Of a stretch of DNA of 7,586 nucleotides, positions 1 through 5,530 are shown in pieces. Each line of letters starts with the position of its first letter. Within the stretch, counting starts at the first letter, position 1. The notes below the pieces were generated by a model that saw only the letters and a list, made by a program, of their open reading frames with translations, was not told the origin of the DNA and made no database searches. Both the position numbers and the translations under genes were made by a program. Origin of the DNA: Clostridia bacterium (GTDB taxonomy: Bacteria; Bacillota; Clostridia; Oscillospirales; CAG-272); contig JAFNZX010000241.1 in assembly GCA_017382615.1 (NCBI GenBank), positions 1 to 7,586 of the forward strand, in the 5' to 3' direction.

Positions 1-32
1 AAGATAATACGATTCTAATTTCTTTACGAGTT
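1..32. other. Left edge, nothing recognised
   Basis: AT-rich sequence before the first structured repeat. No feature can be supported, and whatever lies to the left is outside the window. Confidence 0.4.
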
Positions 33-134
33 CCCCTTCCTCCCATAGCGGGTACGCTATGGGAACCCTCCTTCCCCCGAGGGGACGGCTTTATAGCGCA
101 CGTCCTTTCTGTTATGTTGGCGGATGACCGCATT
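33..134 (+). repeat. Structured intergenic repeat, copy 1 (three hairpins)
   Basis: First of two direct copies of a unit of about 103 bp. It opens with CCCCTTCCTCCC and then forms hairpin A, a perfect 10-bp stem (41-50 with 55-64, arm TCCCATAGCG) around a GGTA loop. Hairpin B follows (70-77 with 81-88, CCTTCCCC/GGGGACGG, loop CGA, one T-C mismatch). A conserved tail ends in a small GCGG-ATGA-CCGC hairpin (120-131). From 70 to 134 it matches copy 2 at 64 of 65 positions; the one difference is A100 versus G223. The region looks non-coding. It resembles GC-rich interspersed hairpin repeats that I recall from gut Clostridia genomes, but no family name is claimed. Confidence 0.8.
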
Positions 135-153
135 TCCCAAAGCCATCGGGCAG

Positions 154-257
154 CCCCTTCCTCCCCGTATACGCTTCGCTACGGGGTCCCTTCCTTCCCC
201 CGAGGGGACGGCTTTATAGCGCGCGTCCTTTCTGTTATGTTGGCGGATGACCGCATT
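154..257 (+). repeat. Structured intergenic repeat, copy 2
   Basis: Second direct copy, 123 bp downstream of copy 1 when their conserved parts are aligned. The opening CCCCTTCCTCC and the tail are conserved. Hairpin A has a different arm sequence (CCCCGTA at 163-169 with TACGGGG at 180-186), yet it still pairs perfectly. Hairpin B (193-200 with 204-211) and the terminal GCGG-ATGA-CCGC hairpin (243-254) are the same as in copy 1. Pairing that survives a change of sequence suggests that the fold, as RNA or as a cruciform, is what is maintained. Confidence 0.8.
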
Positions 258-298
258 CAAATAAAAGTAGGGACTACCTCAAAAATGAAGTAGTCCCT
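258..298 (-). terminator. Rho-independent terminator of the MarR-ABC operon
   Basis: Read on the minus strand this is a 12-bp stem with one G-U pair: AGGGACTACTTC pairs with GAGGTAGTCCCT (298-287 with 280-269), closed by a six-base ATTTTT loop. The T-rich stretch ACTTTTATTT follows. It begins 13 bases after the stop codon of the last ABC gene at 312-314, so it is the natural end of the operon. The structured repeats start directly beyond it. Confidence 0.9.
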
Positions 299-311
299 TC
301 GGTATTTTGTT

Positions 312-2291
312 TTAATCCAGCTCCTTGACACCCGTATAGAGCTCGTAGTATCTGCCCCTGAGTGCGAGCAGATCGTCGTGGTCACCGCGTTCGATGATCT
401 CGCCCTGCTCCAGCACCATGATGGCGTTGGAGTTGCGCACCGTGGAAAGGCGGTGGGCAATGACGAAGGTGGTGCGGTTTTTCATCAGTCTGTCCATGCC
501 GCGCTCAATGTGACGCTCGGTACGTGTGTCAACCGAGGAGGTTGCCTCGTCCAGCACCAGAATAGGTGCCTTGGAAAGGGCTGCGCGTGCAATATTGAGC
601 AGCTGACGCTGACCCTGTGAAAGGTTTGCACCGTCGCCCTCAAGCTTGGTCTGATAGCCGTGCTCCAGACGCATGATAAAGGAGTGGGCGCTTGCGGTCT
701 TGGCTGCCGCAATGACCTCCTCGTCGGTGGCGTCCAGTCTGCCGTAGCGAATGTTCTCCATAACCGTACCCGTAAACAGGTGCGTGTCCTGCAGCACCAT
801 GGCAATGTTTCGGCGCAGGTAGTCGCGCGAGTATTGCTTGATGTCGATGCCATCAATGGTAATGCTGCCCGATTCAATGTCGTAGAAGCGGTTTAAGAGG
901 TTTGTAATGGTGGTTTTGCCCGCACCCGTAGAGCCGACGAAGGCAATCTTCTGACCGGGGTGCGCGTAAAGCGAGATGTTTTTGAGCACCGTCTTTTCGG
1001 GCACGTAGCCAAAGGTGACGTTTTCAAAGACCACGTCGCCCTTGATGCCGTCGTGTTCTTGGGTATCCTCGTCGATCGCGCCCTCGGCATCGGGCTGCTC
1101 GGGAGCCTGATCCATGACTGCAAACACGCGCTCCGCACCCGCAAGAGCGGAGAAGATCGTGGTCATTTGCGAGGCAATGTTGGTAATGGGGAAGGAGAAT
1201 TGCTTGGAGTAGTTGGCAAATACGGTCAGCTCACCGGGGGTAAAGCCGGTCAGCAGCATCATAATGCCGCCCACGCCCAAGGTAAACGCAAAGGTGATCT
1301 GGCTGGTATTGCCCATGATGGGACCCATAATACCGCCCCAGAACATCGCGCGATACTGCTTGCCGCGCAGGTCGTGGTTCAGCAGCGCGAATTCTTCCTC
1401 ACAGTCCTGCTCGTGGTTAAAGACCTTGATGACCTTTTGCCCCGAAACGGTTTCCTCAATGTAGCCGTTGACCGCGCCAAGAGCTGCCTGCTGCTCCTTG
1501 TAGAATTTACGGGAACGCTTGGCAAGGTTTGCGCCGCCCAAGGCAAAGATCGGGATAAAGGCAACCGTGATCAGCGTCAGCCACAAGTTGGTGGTCAGCA
1601 TGAATACAAAGGTGCCAAGCAGGGTAATGATACCCGAGATCAGCGAGGTCAGGGTGTTTGAGAGCATGTGGTCAATGTTGTCCACGTCGTTGGTAAAACG
1701 GCTCATGGTCTCGCCCGTGGGGTTTGCGTCAAAATAGCGCACGGGAAGTCTTTGCAGCTTTTCGAACAGATCGTTACGAATGCGCTCCAGCGAGGATTGC
1801 GTGATGTGCACCATCAATCTTGCCTGCAGGTAGGAGGCGAGGATGCCGCAACCGTAAATGACTGCGAAGATGAAGATGGCTGCCAGCAGGTAGGGGAAGG
1901 GACCGCTAAGTCCAAAGGTGTTTGAAAGGAAGGTCATGGGAGCGGAGCTTGCCCATGCGGTAATGATCTTGTCTGCAAGCTCGGTAAAGAAGCTTGCGTC
2001 CGTGCCCATATCAACGCCTGCTATGTGGTTGATGACGGGGGAGAGCAGGTAAGAGCCGATCAGCGAGGTAACGGTGCTTGTCAGCATGCACACAAGCACC
2101 AAAAGCAGTGCAAGGGTGTGCGGCTTGAGATAACCGAGCAGACGTGCAATGGTGTGTCCCGCATTCTTGGGCTTGCCGCCCATGCCTCTGCCGCGAGGAC
2201 CACCGCCGCGAGGACCGCCGGGACCACCGGGACCGCCGTGGGAGGATTTTGCATATTGCTTTTGCAGGCTTTCAAGGTTACGCTTTGCCAT
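312..2291 (-). CDS. ABC exporter half-transporter, catalytically intact subunit (permease-ATPase fusion)
   Basis: A 659-residue type IV ABC exporter half of the multidrug/lipid (MsbA/LmrA/BmrCD-like) class in the cytoplasmic membrane. A Gly/Pro/Arg-rich cytoplasmic leader (about 19-40) precedes six membrane segments (about 56-80, 131-156, 211-232, 235-255, 320-346 and 350-375) and an ATPase domain (about 418-655). The ATPase motifs are: A-loop Tyr429; Walker A GSTGAGKT (453-460); Q-loop Gln501; signature LSQGQ (557-561), which deviates from LSGGQ; Walker B ILVLDE with catalytic Glu582; and H-loop His613. Its Walker A, Walker B and H-loop would build the hydrolysing site with the canonical signature of the partner encoded just upstream. 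The start overlaps the partner's stop by one base (TAATG), and a strong site, AAGGAGGTGA (2299-2308), lies inside the upstream gene, implying coupled translation and a 1:1 heterodimer. The substrate cannot be read from sequence; drug or toxic-compound efflux is inferred from the MarR linkage. Confidence 0.93.
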   Translation of the reverse strand: MAKRNLESLQKQYAKSSHGGPGGPGGPRGGGPRGRGMGGKPKNAGHTIARLLGYLKPHTLALLLVLVCMLTSTVTSLIGSYLLSPVINHIAGVDMGTDASFFTELADKIITAWASSAPMTFLSNTFGLSGPFPYLLAAIFIFAVIYGCGILASYLQARLMVHITQSSLERIRNDLFEKLQRLPVRYFDANPTGETMSRFTNDVDNIDHMLSNTLTSLISGIITLLGTFVFMLTTNLWLTLITVAFIPIFALGGANLAKRSRKFYKEQQAALGAVNGYIEETVSGQKVIKVFNHEQDCEEEFALLNHDLRGKQYRAMFWGGIMGPIMGNTSQITFAFTLGVGGIMMLLTGFTPGELTVFANYSKQFSFPITNIASQMTTIFSALAGAERVFAVMDQAPEQPDAEGAIDEDTQEHDGIKGDVVFENVTFGYVPEKTVLKNISLYAHPGQKIAFVGSTGAGKTTITNLLNRFYDIESGSITIDGIDIKQYSRDYLRRNIAMVLQDTHLFTGTVMENIRYGRLDATDEEVIAAAKTASAHSFIMRLEHGYQTKLEGDGANLSQGQRQLLNIARAALSKAPILVLDEATSSVDTRTERHIERGMDRLMKNRTTFVIAHRLSTVRNSNAIMVLEQGEIIERGDHDDLLALRGRYYELYTGVKELD

Positions 2292-4138
2292 TATGCCTTC
2301 ACCTCCTTGGTCGTGCTGTCGGATTGCGCTTGCTTGTTTTCCATCTGGGAAACGTAAATTTCTCTGTATTCCTCATTGTTTTCCAGCAGCTGTGCGTGCG
2401 TGCCAATGCCGGTGATCGCGCCCTGATCCATGACCACGATCATATCCGCGTCCATGACCGAGGAGATGCGCTGTGCAATGATGATCTTGGTGGAGTCCTT
2501 GAGCTCTCCGGCAAAAGCAGCACGGATCTGCGCTTCAGTGGCGGTATCCACTGCGCTGGTGGAGTCATCCAAGATCAGGATCTTGGGATTCTTCAGCAAT
2601 GCTCGCGCAATGCAAAGGCGTTGCTTCTGACCGCCCGAAACGTTGGTACCGCCCTGATCAAGGTTGGTGTTATAGCCATCCGGGAAGTTTTGCACGAATT
2701 TGTGTGCCTGTGCATGCGTAGCAGCGATTTGAATTTCATCCATGCTTGCGTCCTGGTTGCCCCAACGCAGGTTTTCCTCAATCGTGCCCGAGAACAGAAT
2801 GTTCTTTTGCAGCACCATGCCCACGCCCTCGCGCAGGTTGTAGAGAGAATAGTCGCGTACGTCCACGCCGTCCACAAGCACCTTGCCTGCATCCACGTCG
2901 TAAAGGCGGGGGATCATGGAAACCAAGGTTGTCTTGCCGCAGCCCGTAGGACCGATGATACCCACGGTCGAGCCGGGCTCGATGGTCAGGTCAATATCGG
3001 CAAGCACGCGATCCTCGCTGCCTTTGAAGTAGCGGAAGGAAACGCCCTTGAATTCGATCTTACCCTCTTTGACCTGTGCATCCTTGTGCGAAGCGGTGGT
3101 ATCGTCAATGTCGGGGATCTCGTCCAGCACCTCGCCTACGCGCTTGTTGGAGGCGAGCGCACGGGAGGACATCATGAGCATAAAGGTGACCATCATCAAA
3201 GAGCCGAGTATCTGGTTGACGTAGGTAATGAACGCGGAAAGGTCACCGATGGGCATACCGTCCACGACCATGTGACCGCCGAACCACAAAACCAGCATAA
3301 TAGTCAGGTTCATAAACAGCGTCATGACGGGGGAGAGCATGATCATGATCTTGACCGCCTTGGTGCCCGTGACGCGCAGGTCGCGGTTGGCAGCTTTGAA
3401 CTTATCGGTCTCTTCCTTTTCGCGCACGAAGGACTTGACCACGCGCACGTTGGTAATGCTTTCCTGCACGGTGTTGTTCAGGCCGTCAATCTTTTCCTGC
3501 ACCTTACCAAACAGGGAAAATCCGCGCGTGATGACAAGCAGGATGCTGACTAACATCATGGGAATGGTGACGGCAAGAATGATCGAAAGGCTGGGCTTGA
3601 GCAAAATTGCCATGACGAGACCGCCGATCAGCATGCCGGGTGCGCGCAGAGCCATACGCAGCAGTGCGTTGATAAAGTTCTGCATTTGGGTGATATCGTT
3701 GGTCAGACGCGTGACCAGCGAGCCCGTGGAGAATTTGTCAATATTGGCAAAGGAGAAGGATTGCACCTTGGCGTACACGTCGCGGCGCACGTCGGATGCA
3801 AAATAAACGGCAGCCTTTGCCCCGAAGTACGCACCGCCAACGCCGCCTGCCATCATGAGCAGGGCAGTCAGCACGATCATGGCACAAACGCCGACCATAT
3901 AAAGAATGGCGGGCTGCGTCAGATTCTTTGCGATATCGACTAAGGAGATGCTTGACCACGCACCGTTATACAGTGGCATGGAAAAAGCCTTGAGCTGCTG
4001 ATAGGCAGCACCGAAGTTGATGATCATGGCAAGATATTTGGGCATGAGCACCTCGCCTATCACCTCTACGACCATGCAAAGCGGTCCTAATATAAAGAAG
4101 GGGAGATAGGGCTTTACGTATTTCATCCAGCGTTTCAT
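2291..4138 (-). CDS. ABC exporter half-transporter, subunit with degenerate ATP site
   Basis: A 615-residue permease-ATPase half-transporter and heterodimer partner of the next gene. Six membrane segments lie at about 12-35, 76-100, 156-180, 183-204, 264-286 and 300-325; the ATPase domain covers about 360-600. Walker A is GPTGCGKT (396-403), the Q-loop is Gln444, and the signature VSGGQ (500-504) is canonical. Walker B ends ILDD, so Asp525 replaces the catalytic Glu, and the H-loop His is Gln556 (IIIAQR). These are the substitutions known from the degenerate site of heterodimeric exporters such as TM287/288 and BmrCD. This subunit therefore probably binds ATP without efficient hydrolysis while lending its intact signature to the partner's active site. 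The ATG overlaps the MarR stop codon by 4 nt (ATGA), with a modest GGAAAGGA ribosome binding site upstream. The charged, hydrophilic C-terminus (601-615) is probably flexible. Confidence 0.93.
   Translation of the reverse strand: MKRWMKYVKPYLPFFILGPLCMVVEVIGEVLMPKYLAMIINFGAAYQQLKAFSMPLYNGAWSSISLVDIAKNLTQPAILYMVGVCAMIVLTALLMMAGGVGGAYFGAKAAVYFASDVRRDVYAKVQSFSFANIDKFSTGSLVTRLTNDITQMQNFINALLRMALRAPGMLIGGLVMAILLKPSLSIILAVTIPMMLVSILLVITRGFSLFGKVQEKIDGLNNTVQESITNVRVVKSFVREKEETDKFKAANRDLRVTGTKAVKIMIMLSPVMTLFMNLTIMLVLWFGGHMVVDGMPIGDLSAFITYVNQILGSLMMVTFMLMMSSRALASNKRVGEVLDEIPDIDDTTASHKDAQVKEGKIEFKGVSFRYFKGSEDRVLADIDLTIEPGSTVGIIGPTGCGKTTLVSMIPRLYDVDAGKVLVDGVDVRDYSLYNLREGVGMVLQKNILFSGTIEENLRWGNQDASMDEIQIAATHAQAHKFVQNFPDGYNTNLDQGGTNVSGGQKQRLCIARALLKNPKILILDDSTSAVDTATEAQIRAAFAGELKDSTKIIIAQRISSVMDADMIVVMDQGAITGIGTHAQLLENNEEYREIYVSQMENKQAQSDSTTKEVKA
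2299..2308 (-). promoter_or_regulatory. Strong ribosome binding site inside the upstream ABC gene
   Basis: AAGGAGGTGA, a full match to the anti-Shine-Dalgarno sequence, lies in the last codons of the degenerate-site ABC subunit. It serves the next ABC gene, whose ATG overlaps the upstream stop by one base. Such a strong site with a stop-start overlap fits coupled, balanced production of the two subunits. Confidence 0.75.
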
Positions 4139-4638
4139 TGTGTATCGTCCTTTCCGGGAATTGGTTGCGGTTGCGTAAGCAGTGTGTGCAGATTTTGCTC
4201 AATGCGCTCAAGTGCGCGCAAGAGTGCGTCCAGCTCGTCGTCGTTAAAGCCCTGCACCATAGCGGTATCTATGCAGGCAAACAGGTCGCAGGTCTTGGAA
4301 ATGGCATTGCACCCCTTTTGTGTCAGCGAGATGAGATTGCAGCGCGAATCGTCCGTGCCCGCGTCTTTTGTGATGTATCCGTCGGTTTCCAGCTTTTTGA
4401 GTGCAACGGCAATGGCGGCGGGGCTGACGTTCAAATCCTTTGCCAGCTGCTTTTGTGAGGGGATGCAGCCGCAGGAAAGGCGCATGAGCAGCATGTGCTG
4501 CGAGCGGTGCAATCCGGTTTGTGCCGTAACGTTGGATTCAACGGCTTGACGGTGTAATCGGTCAGCGCGCATGAATTGCTTGATGACCGCACGTGCCTTG
4601 TCTTGGTCTACGGGAAGATGACTTTGATTGTCTTGCAC
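4135..4638 (-). CDS. MarR-family transcriptional regulator, likely operon repressor
   Basis: A 167-residue MarR-type winged-helix regulator and first gene of the exporter operon. The N-terminal helix (about 12-35) and C-terminal helices (about 130-155) would form the dimer. The recognition region is SQKQLAKDLNVSPAAIAVALKKLETDGYI (61-89, quoted in two parts: SQKQLAKDLNVSPAAIAVAL then KKLETDGYI). The wing carries the family DxR motif (Asp97-Ser98-Arg99) followed by LISLTQKG. The start is GTG at 4636-4638, chosen because GGAGG (4647-4651) sits 8 nt upstream and the length fits the family. A near-consensus promoter with palindromes lies directly upstream, which suggests autorepression relieved by a ligand, as in other MarR-ABC operons. 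Six cysteines (56, 58, 100, 110, 117, 122) are many for this size; redox sensing is possible but unproven. Confidence 0.92.
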   Translation of the reverse strand: MQDNQSHLPVDQDKARAVIKQFMRADRLHRQAVESNVTAQTGLHRSQHMLLMRLSCGCIPSQKQLAKDLNVSPAAIAVALKKLETDGYITKDAGTDDSRCNLISLTQKGCNAISKTCDLFACIDTAMVQGFNDDELDALLRALERIEQNLHTLLTQPQPIPGKDDTQ

Positions 4639-4646
4639 GAAACAGA

Positions 4647-4651
4647 CCTCC
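4647..4651 (-). promoter_or_regulatory. Ribosome binding site fixing the GTG start of the MarR gene
   Basis: On the minus strand ACGGAGGT stands 8 nt before GTG at 4638. No ATG lies at comparable spacing, so this site decides the start codon. Confidence 0.8.
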
Positions 4652-4686
4652 GTAAATGAATTTTCATGATAATTAGCAGGTTAACG

Positions 4687-4700
4687 ATTAACTTGTTAAT
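4687..4700. promoter_or_regulatory. Candidate MarR operator overlapping -10 and transcription start
   Basis: A palindrome ATTAAC-TT-GTTAAT (4687-4700) covers the end of the -10 box and the predicted start site. A further half-site, GTTAAC (4680-4685), which is itself a palindrome, lies next to it. TTAAC-type inverted repeats over the -10 region are typical of MarR-family operators, and a bound dimer here would block RNA polymerase. Assignment to this regulator is inferred from position only. Confidence 0.55.
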
Positions 4701-4726
4701 TATACCACTTTTTCATAAAAAGTCAA
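4699..4726 (-). promoter_or_regulatory. Sigma-A-type promoter of the MarR-ABC operon
   Basis: On the minus strand the -35 box is TTGACT (4726-4721), the spacer is 16 bp, and the -10 box is the perfect TATAAT (4704-4699). Transcription should start near 4692, giving a leader of about 55 nt before the GTG. This is the strongest promoter match in the window, as expected for an operon kept off by a repressor. Confidence 0.85.
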
Positions 4727-4738
4727 TACAGTATTGAC
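4722..4738. promoter_or_regulatory. Second palindrome on the -35 box of the MarR operon
   Basis: GTCAATAC-A-GTATTGAC is a perfect inverted repeat with 8-bp arms and a one-base centre. One arm contains most of the -35 hexamer. It differs in sequence from the TTAAC palindrome 22 bp away, so it may be a site for the same regulator in a different form or for another protein. Arm length makes chance unlikely but not excluded. Confidence 0.5.
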
Positions 4739-4849
4739 AGATTTTTCCGCCTTTTTTCGCCTTGGGAGCGTGTGCGAAGTCAGTGACGGGAAAACTTGGC
4801 ATTTTGCACAAATAAACATAAGACTTATAAAAAAATTCGCAGCAAATAC

Positions 4850-4878
4850 TTTACAAAGCAGGGCGCATATGATATAAT
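4850..4878 (+). promoter_or_regulatory. Sigma-A-type promoter of hpf
   Basis: The -35 box is TTTACA (4850-4855), the spacer is exactly 17 bp, and the -10 box is the perfect TATAAT (4873-4878). The predicted start lies near 4885, about 40 nt before the hpf start codon. It diverges from the MarR operon promoter; the two -35 boxes are about 124 bp apart. Confidence 0.85.
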
Positions 4879-4883
4879 AAAGC

Positions 4884-4904
4884 TGTAAGCAAGGATTGCT
4901 TATA
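4884..4904 (+). promoter_or_regulatory. Hairpin at the 5' end of the hpf transcript
   Basis: TGTAAGCAA and TTGCTTATA (4884-4892 with 4896-4904) form a 9-bp stem with one G-U pair around a GGA loop. It begins at the predicted transcription start, so it would cap the mRNA 5' end; as DNA it is also a palindrome at the start site. The ribosome binding site GGAGG (4913-4917) lies just outside and stays free. Confidence 0.55.
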
Positions 4905-4925
4905 ATAAAAACGGAGGTGGCACTT

Positions 4926-5447
4926 ATGAAGACCAACATTATCGGCAAACAACTCACCGTGTACGCAGACACGAAAGTCATGATTGAAAAAAAGCTGGCC
5001 AAGCTTGATCGGTATTTCAAGGTCGAGCCTGACGCAACCGTTACGCTCAGCCGCAAGCGTAACGTGTCCACCTTGGAGGTCACCATCAACGCACAGGGCA
5101 CGCTGTTCCGCAGCGAGGTAGGCGCAGACTCGTTCAGGGATGCGCTGGATCAGTCCATTGACGCGATTGAGCGTCAGATCCGCAAGAACAAAACGCGTCT
5201 TGCAAAGCGCATTCGAGAGGATGCATTCCCTATTGAGGAATATTTCCCCGAGGATCTGGAGCAAGAGGAGGAGTTGGTGATCAGAACCAAGACCTTCCCC
5301 TATAAGCCCATGTCCCCCGAGGAGGCAATTTTGCAGATGGAGCTGATCGGACATCAATTTTTTGTGTTTGTGGATGATCAGACGCAAGCAACCTGCGTTG
5401 TGTATAAGAGGAAGGACAACACCTACGGTTTGATCATGCCCGAATAA
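4926..5447 (+). CDS. hpf: Long-form ribosome hibernation promoting factor
   Basis: A 173-residue cytoplasmic HPF of the long type found in most Firmicutes. The N-terminal domain (1 to about 97, beta-alpha-beta-beta-beta-alpha with basic stretches such as LSRKRN at 41-46 and RKNKTRLAKRIRE at 86-98) is expected to sit in the decoding region of the 30S subunit. An acidic linker (about 104-117) leads to a C-terminal domain (about 118-173) with the family sequence KTFPYKPMSPEEA (122-134) and the ELIGHQFFVFVD strand (139-150), which dimerises to join two 70S ribosomes into inactive 100S particles. The start chosen is ATG 4926, with GGAGG 8 nt upstream; an in-frame TTG at 4896 falls inside the leader hairpin and has a poorer site. 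In many Firmicutes hpf lies next to secA; here the next gene is a glycosidase. Confidence 0.95.
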   Translation: MKTNIIGKQLTVYADTKVMIEKKLAKLDRYFKVEPDATVTLSRKRNVSTLEVTINAQGTLFRSEVGADSFRDALDQSIDAIERQIRKNKTRLAKRIREDAFPIEEYFPEDLEQEEELVIRTKTFPYKPMSPEEAILQMELIGHQFFVFVDDQTQATCVVYKRKDNTYGLIMPE

Positions 5448-5458
5448 GCAGGAAACCA

Positions 5459-5484
5459 ATGGGGGAGGTCGCAGCCTCCTCCAT
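5459..5484 (+). terminator. Hairpin after hpf, probable weak terminator
   Basis: ATGGGGGAGG pairs with CCTCCTCCAT in a 10-bp stem with one G-U pair and a TCGCAG loop, 11 bases after the hpf stop codon. The following bases ATTTAT are T-rich but not a run of T, so termination may be partial and read-through into the glycosidase gene is possible. Confidence 0.55.
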
Positions 5485-5530
5485 ATTTATGAAATATATG
5501 AATTTTTGACATAAGGGAAAGGAAACTGAC

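Noticed and set aside
33..257. CRISPR array
   Set aside because: There are only two long structured units with a 19-bp gap and no regular series of short repeats and spacers, and no cas genes are present.
57..260. Minus-strand reading frame of 67 codons containing the same peptide stretch twice
   Set aside because: It is only the translation of the two structured repeats, which are offset by 123 bp and so stay in frame. It has no ribosome binding site, and the DNA shows hairpin structure rather than coding pattern.
2144..3553. Plus-strand open frame of 469 codons opposite the ABC genes
   Set aside because: The His/Val/Leu-rich product without motifs is a shadow of the ABC genes, whose motifs are intact throughout.
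4734..4762. Plus-strand TTGACA at 4734-4739 as a promoter
   Set aside because: No -10-like hexamer occurs 16-18 bp downstream. The match arises from the second arm of the palindrome around the opposite-strand -35 box.
4896..4925. Upstream TTG start for hpf adding ten residues
   Set aside because: The TTG lies in the 3' arm of the leader hairpin, and the ATG at 4926 has GGAGG at ideal spacing and gives the usual HPF N-terminus.
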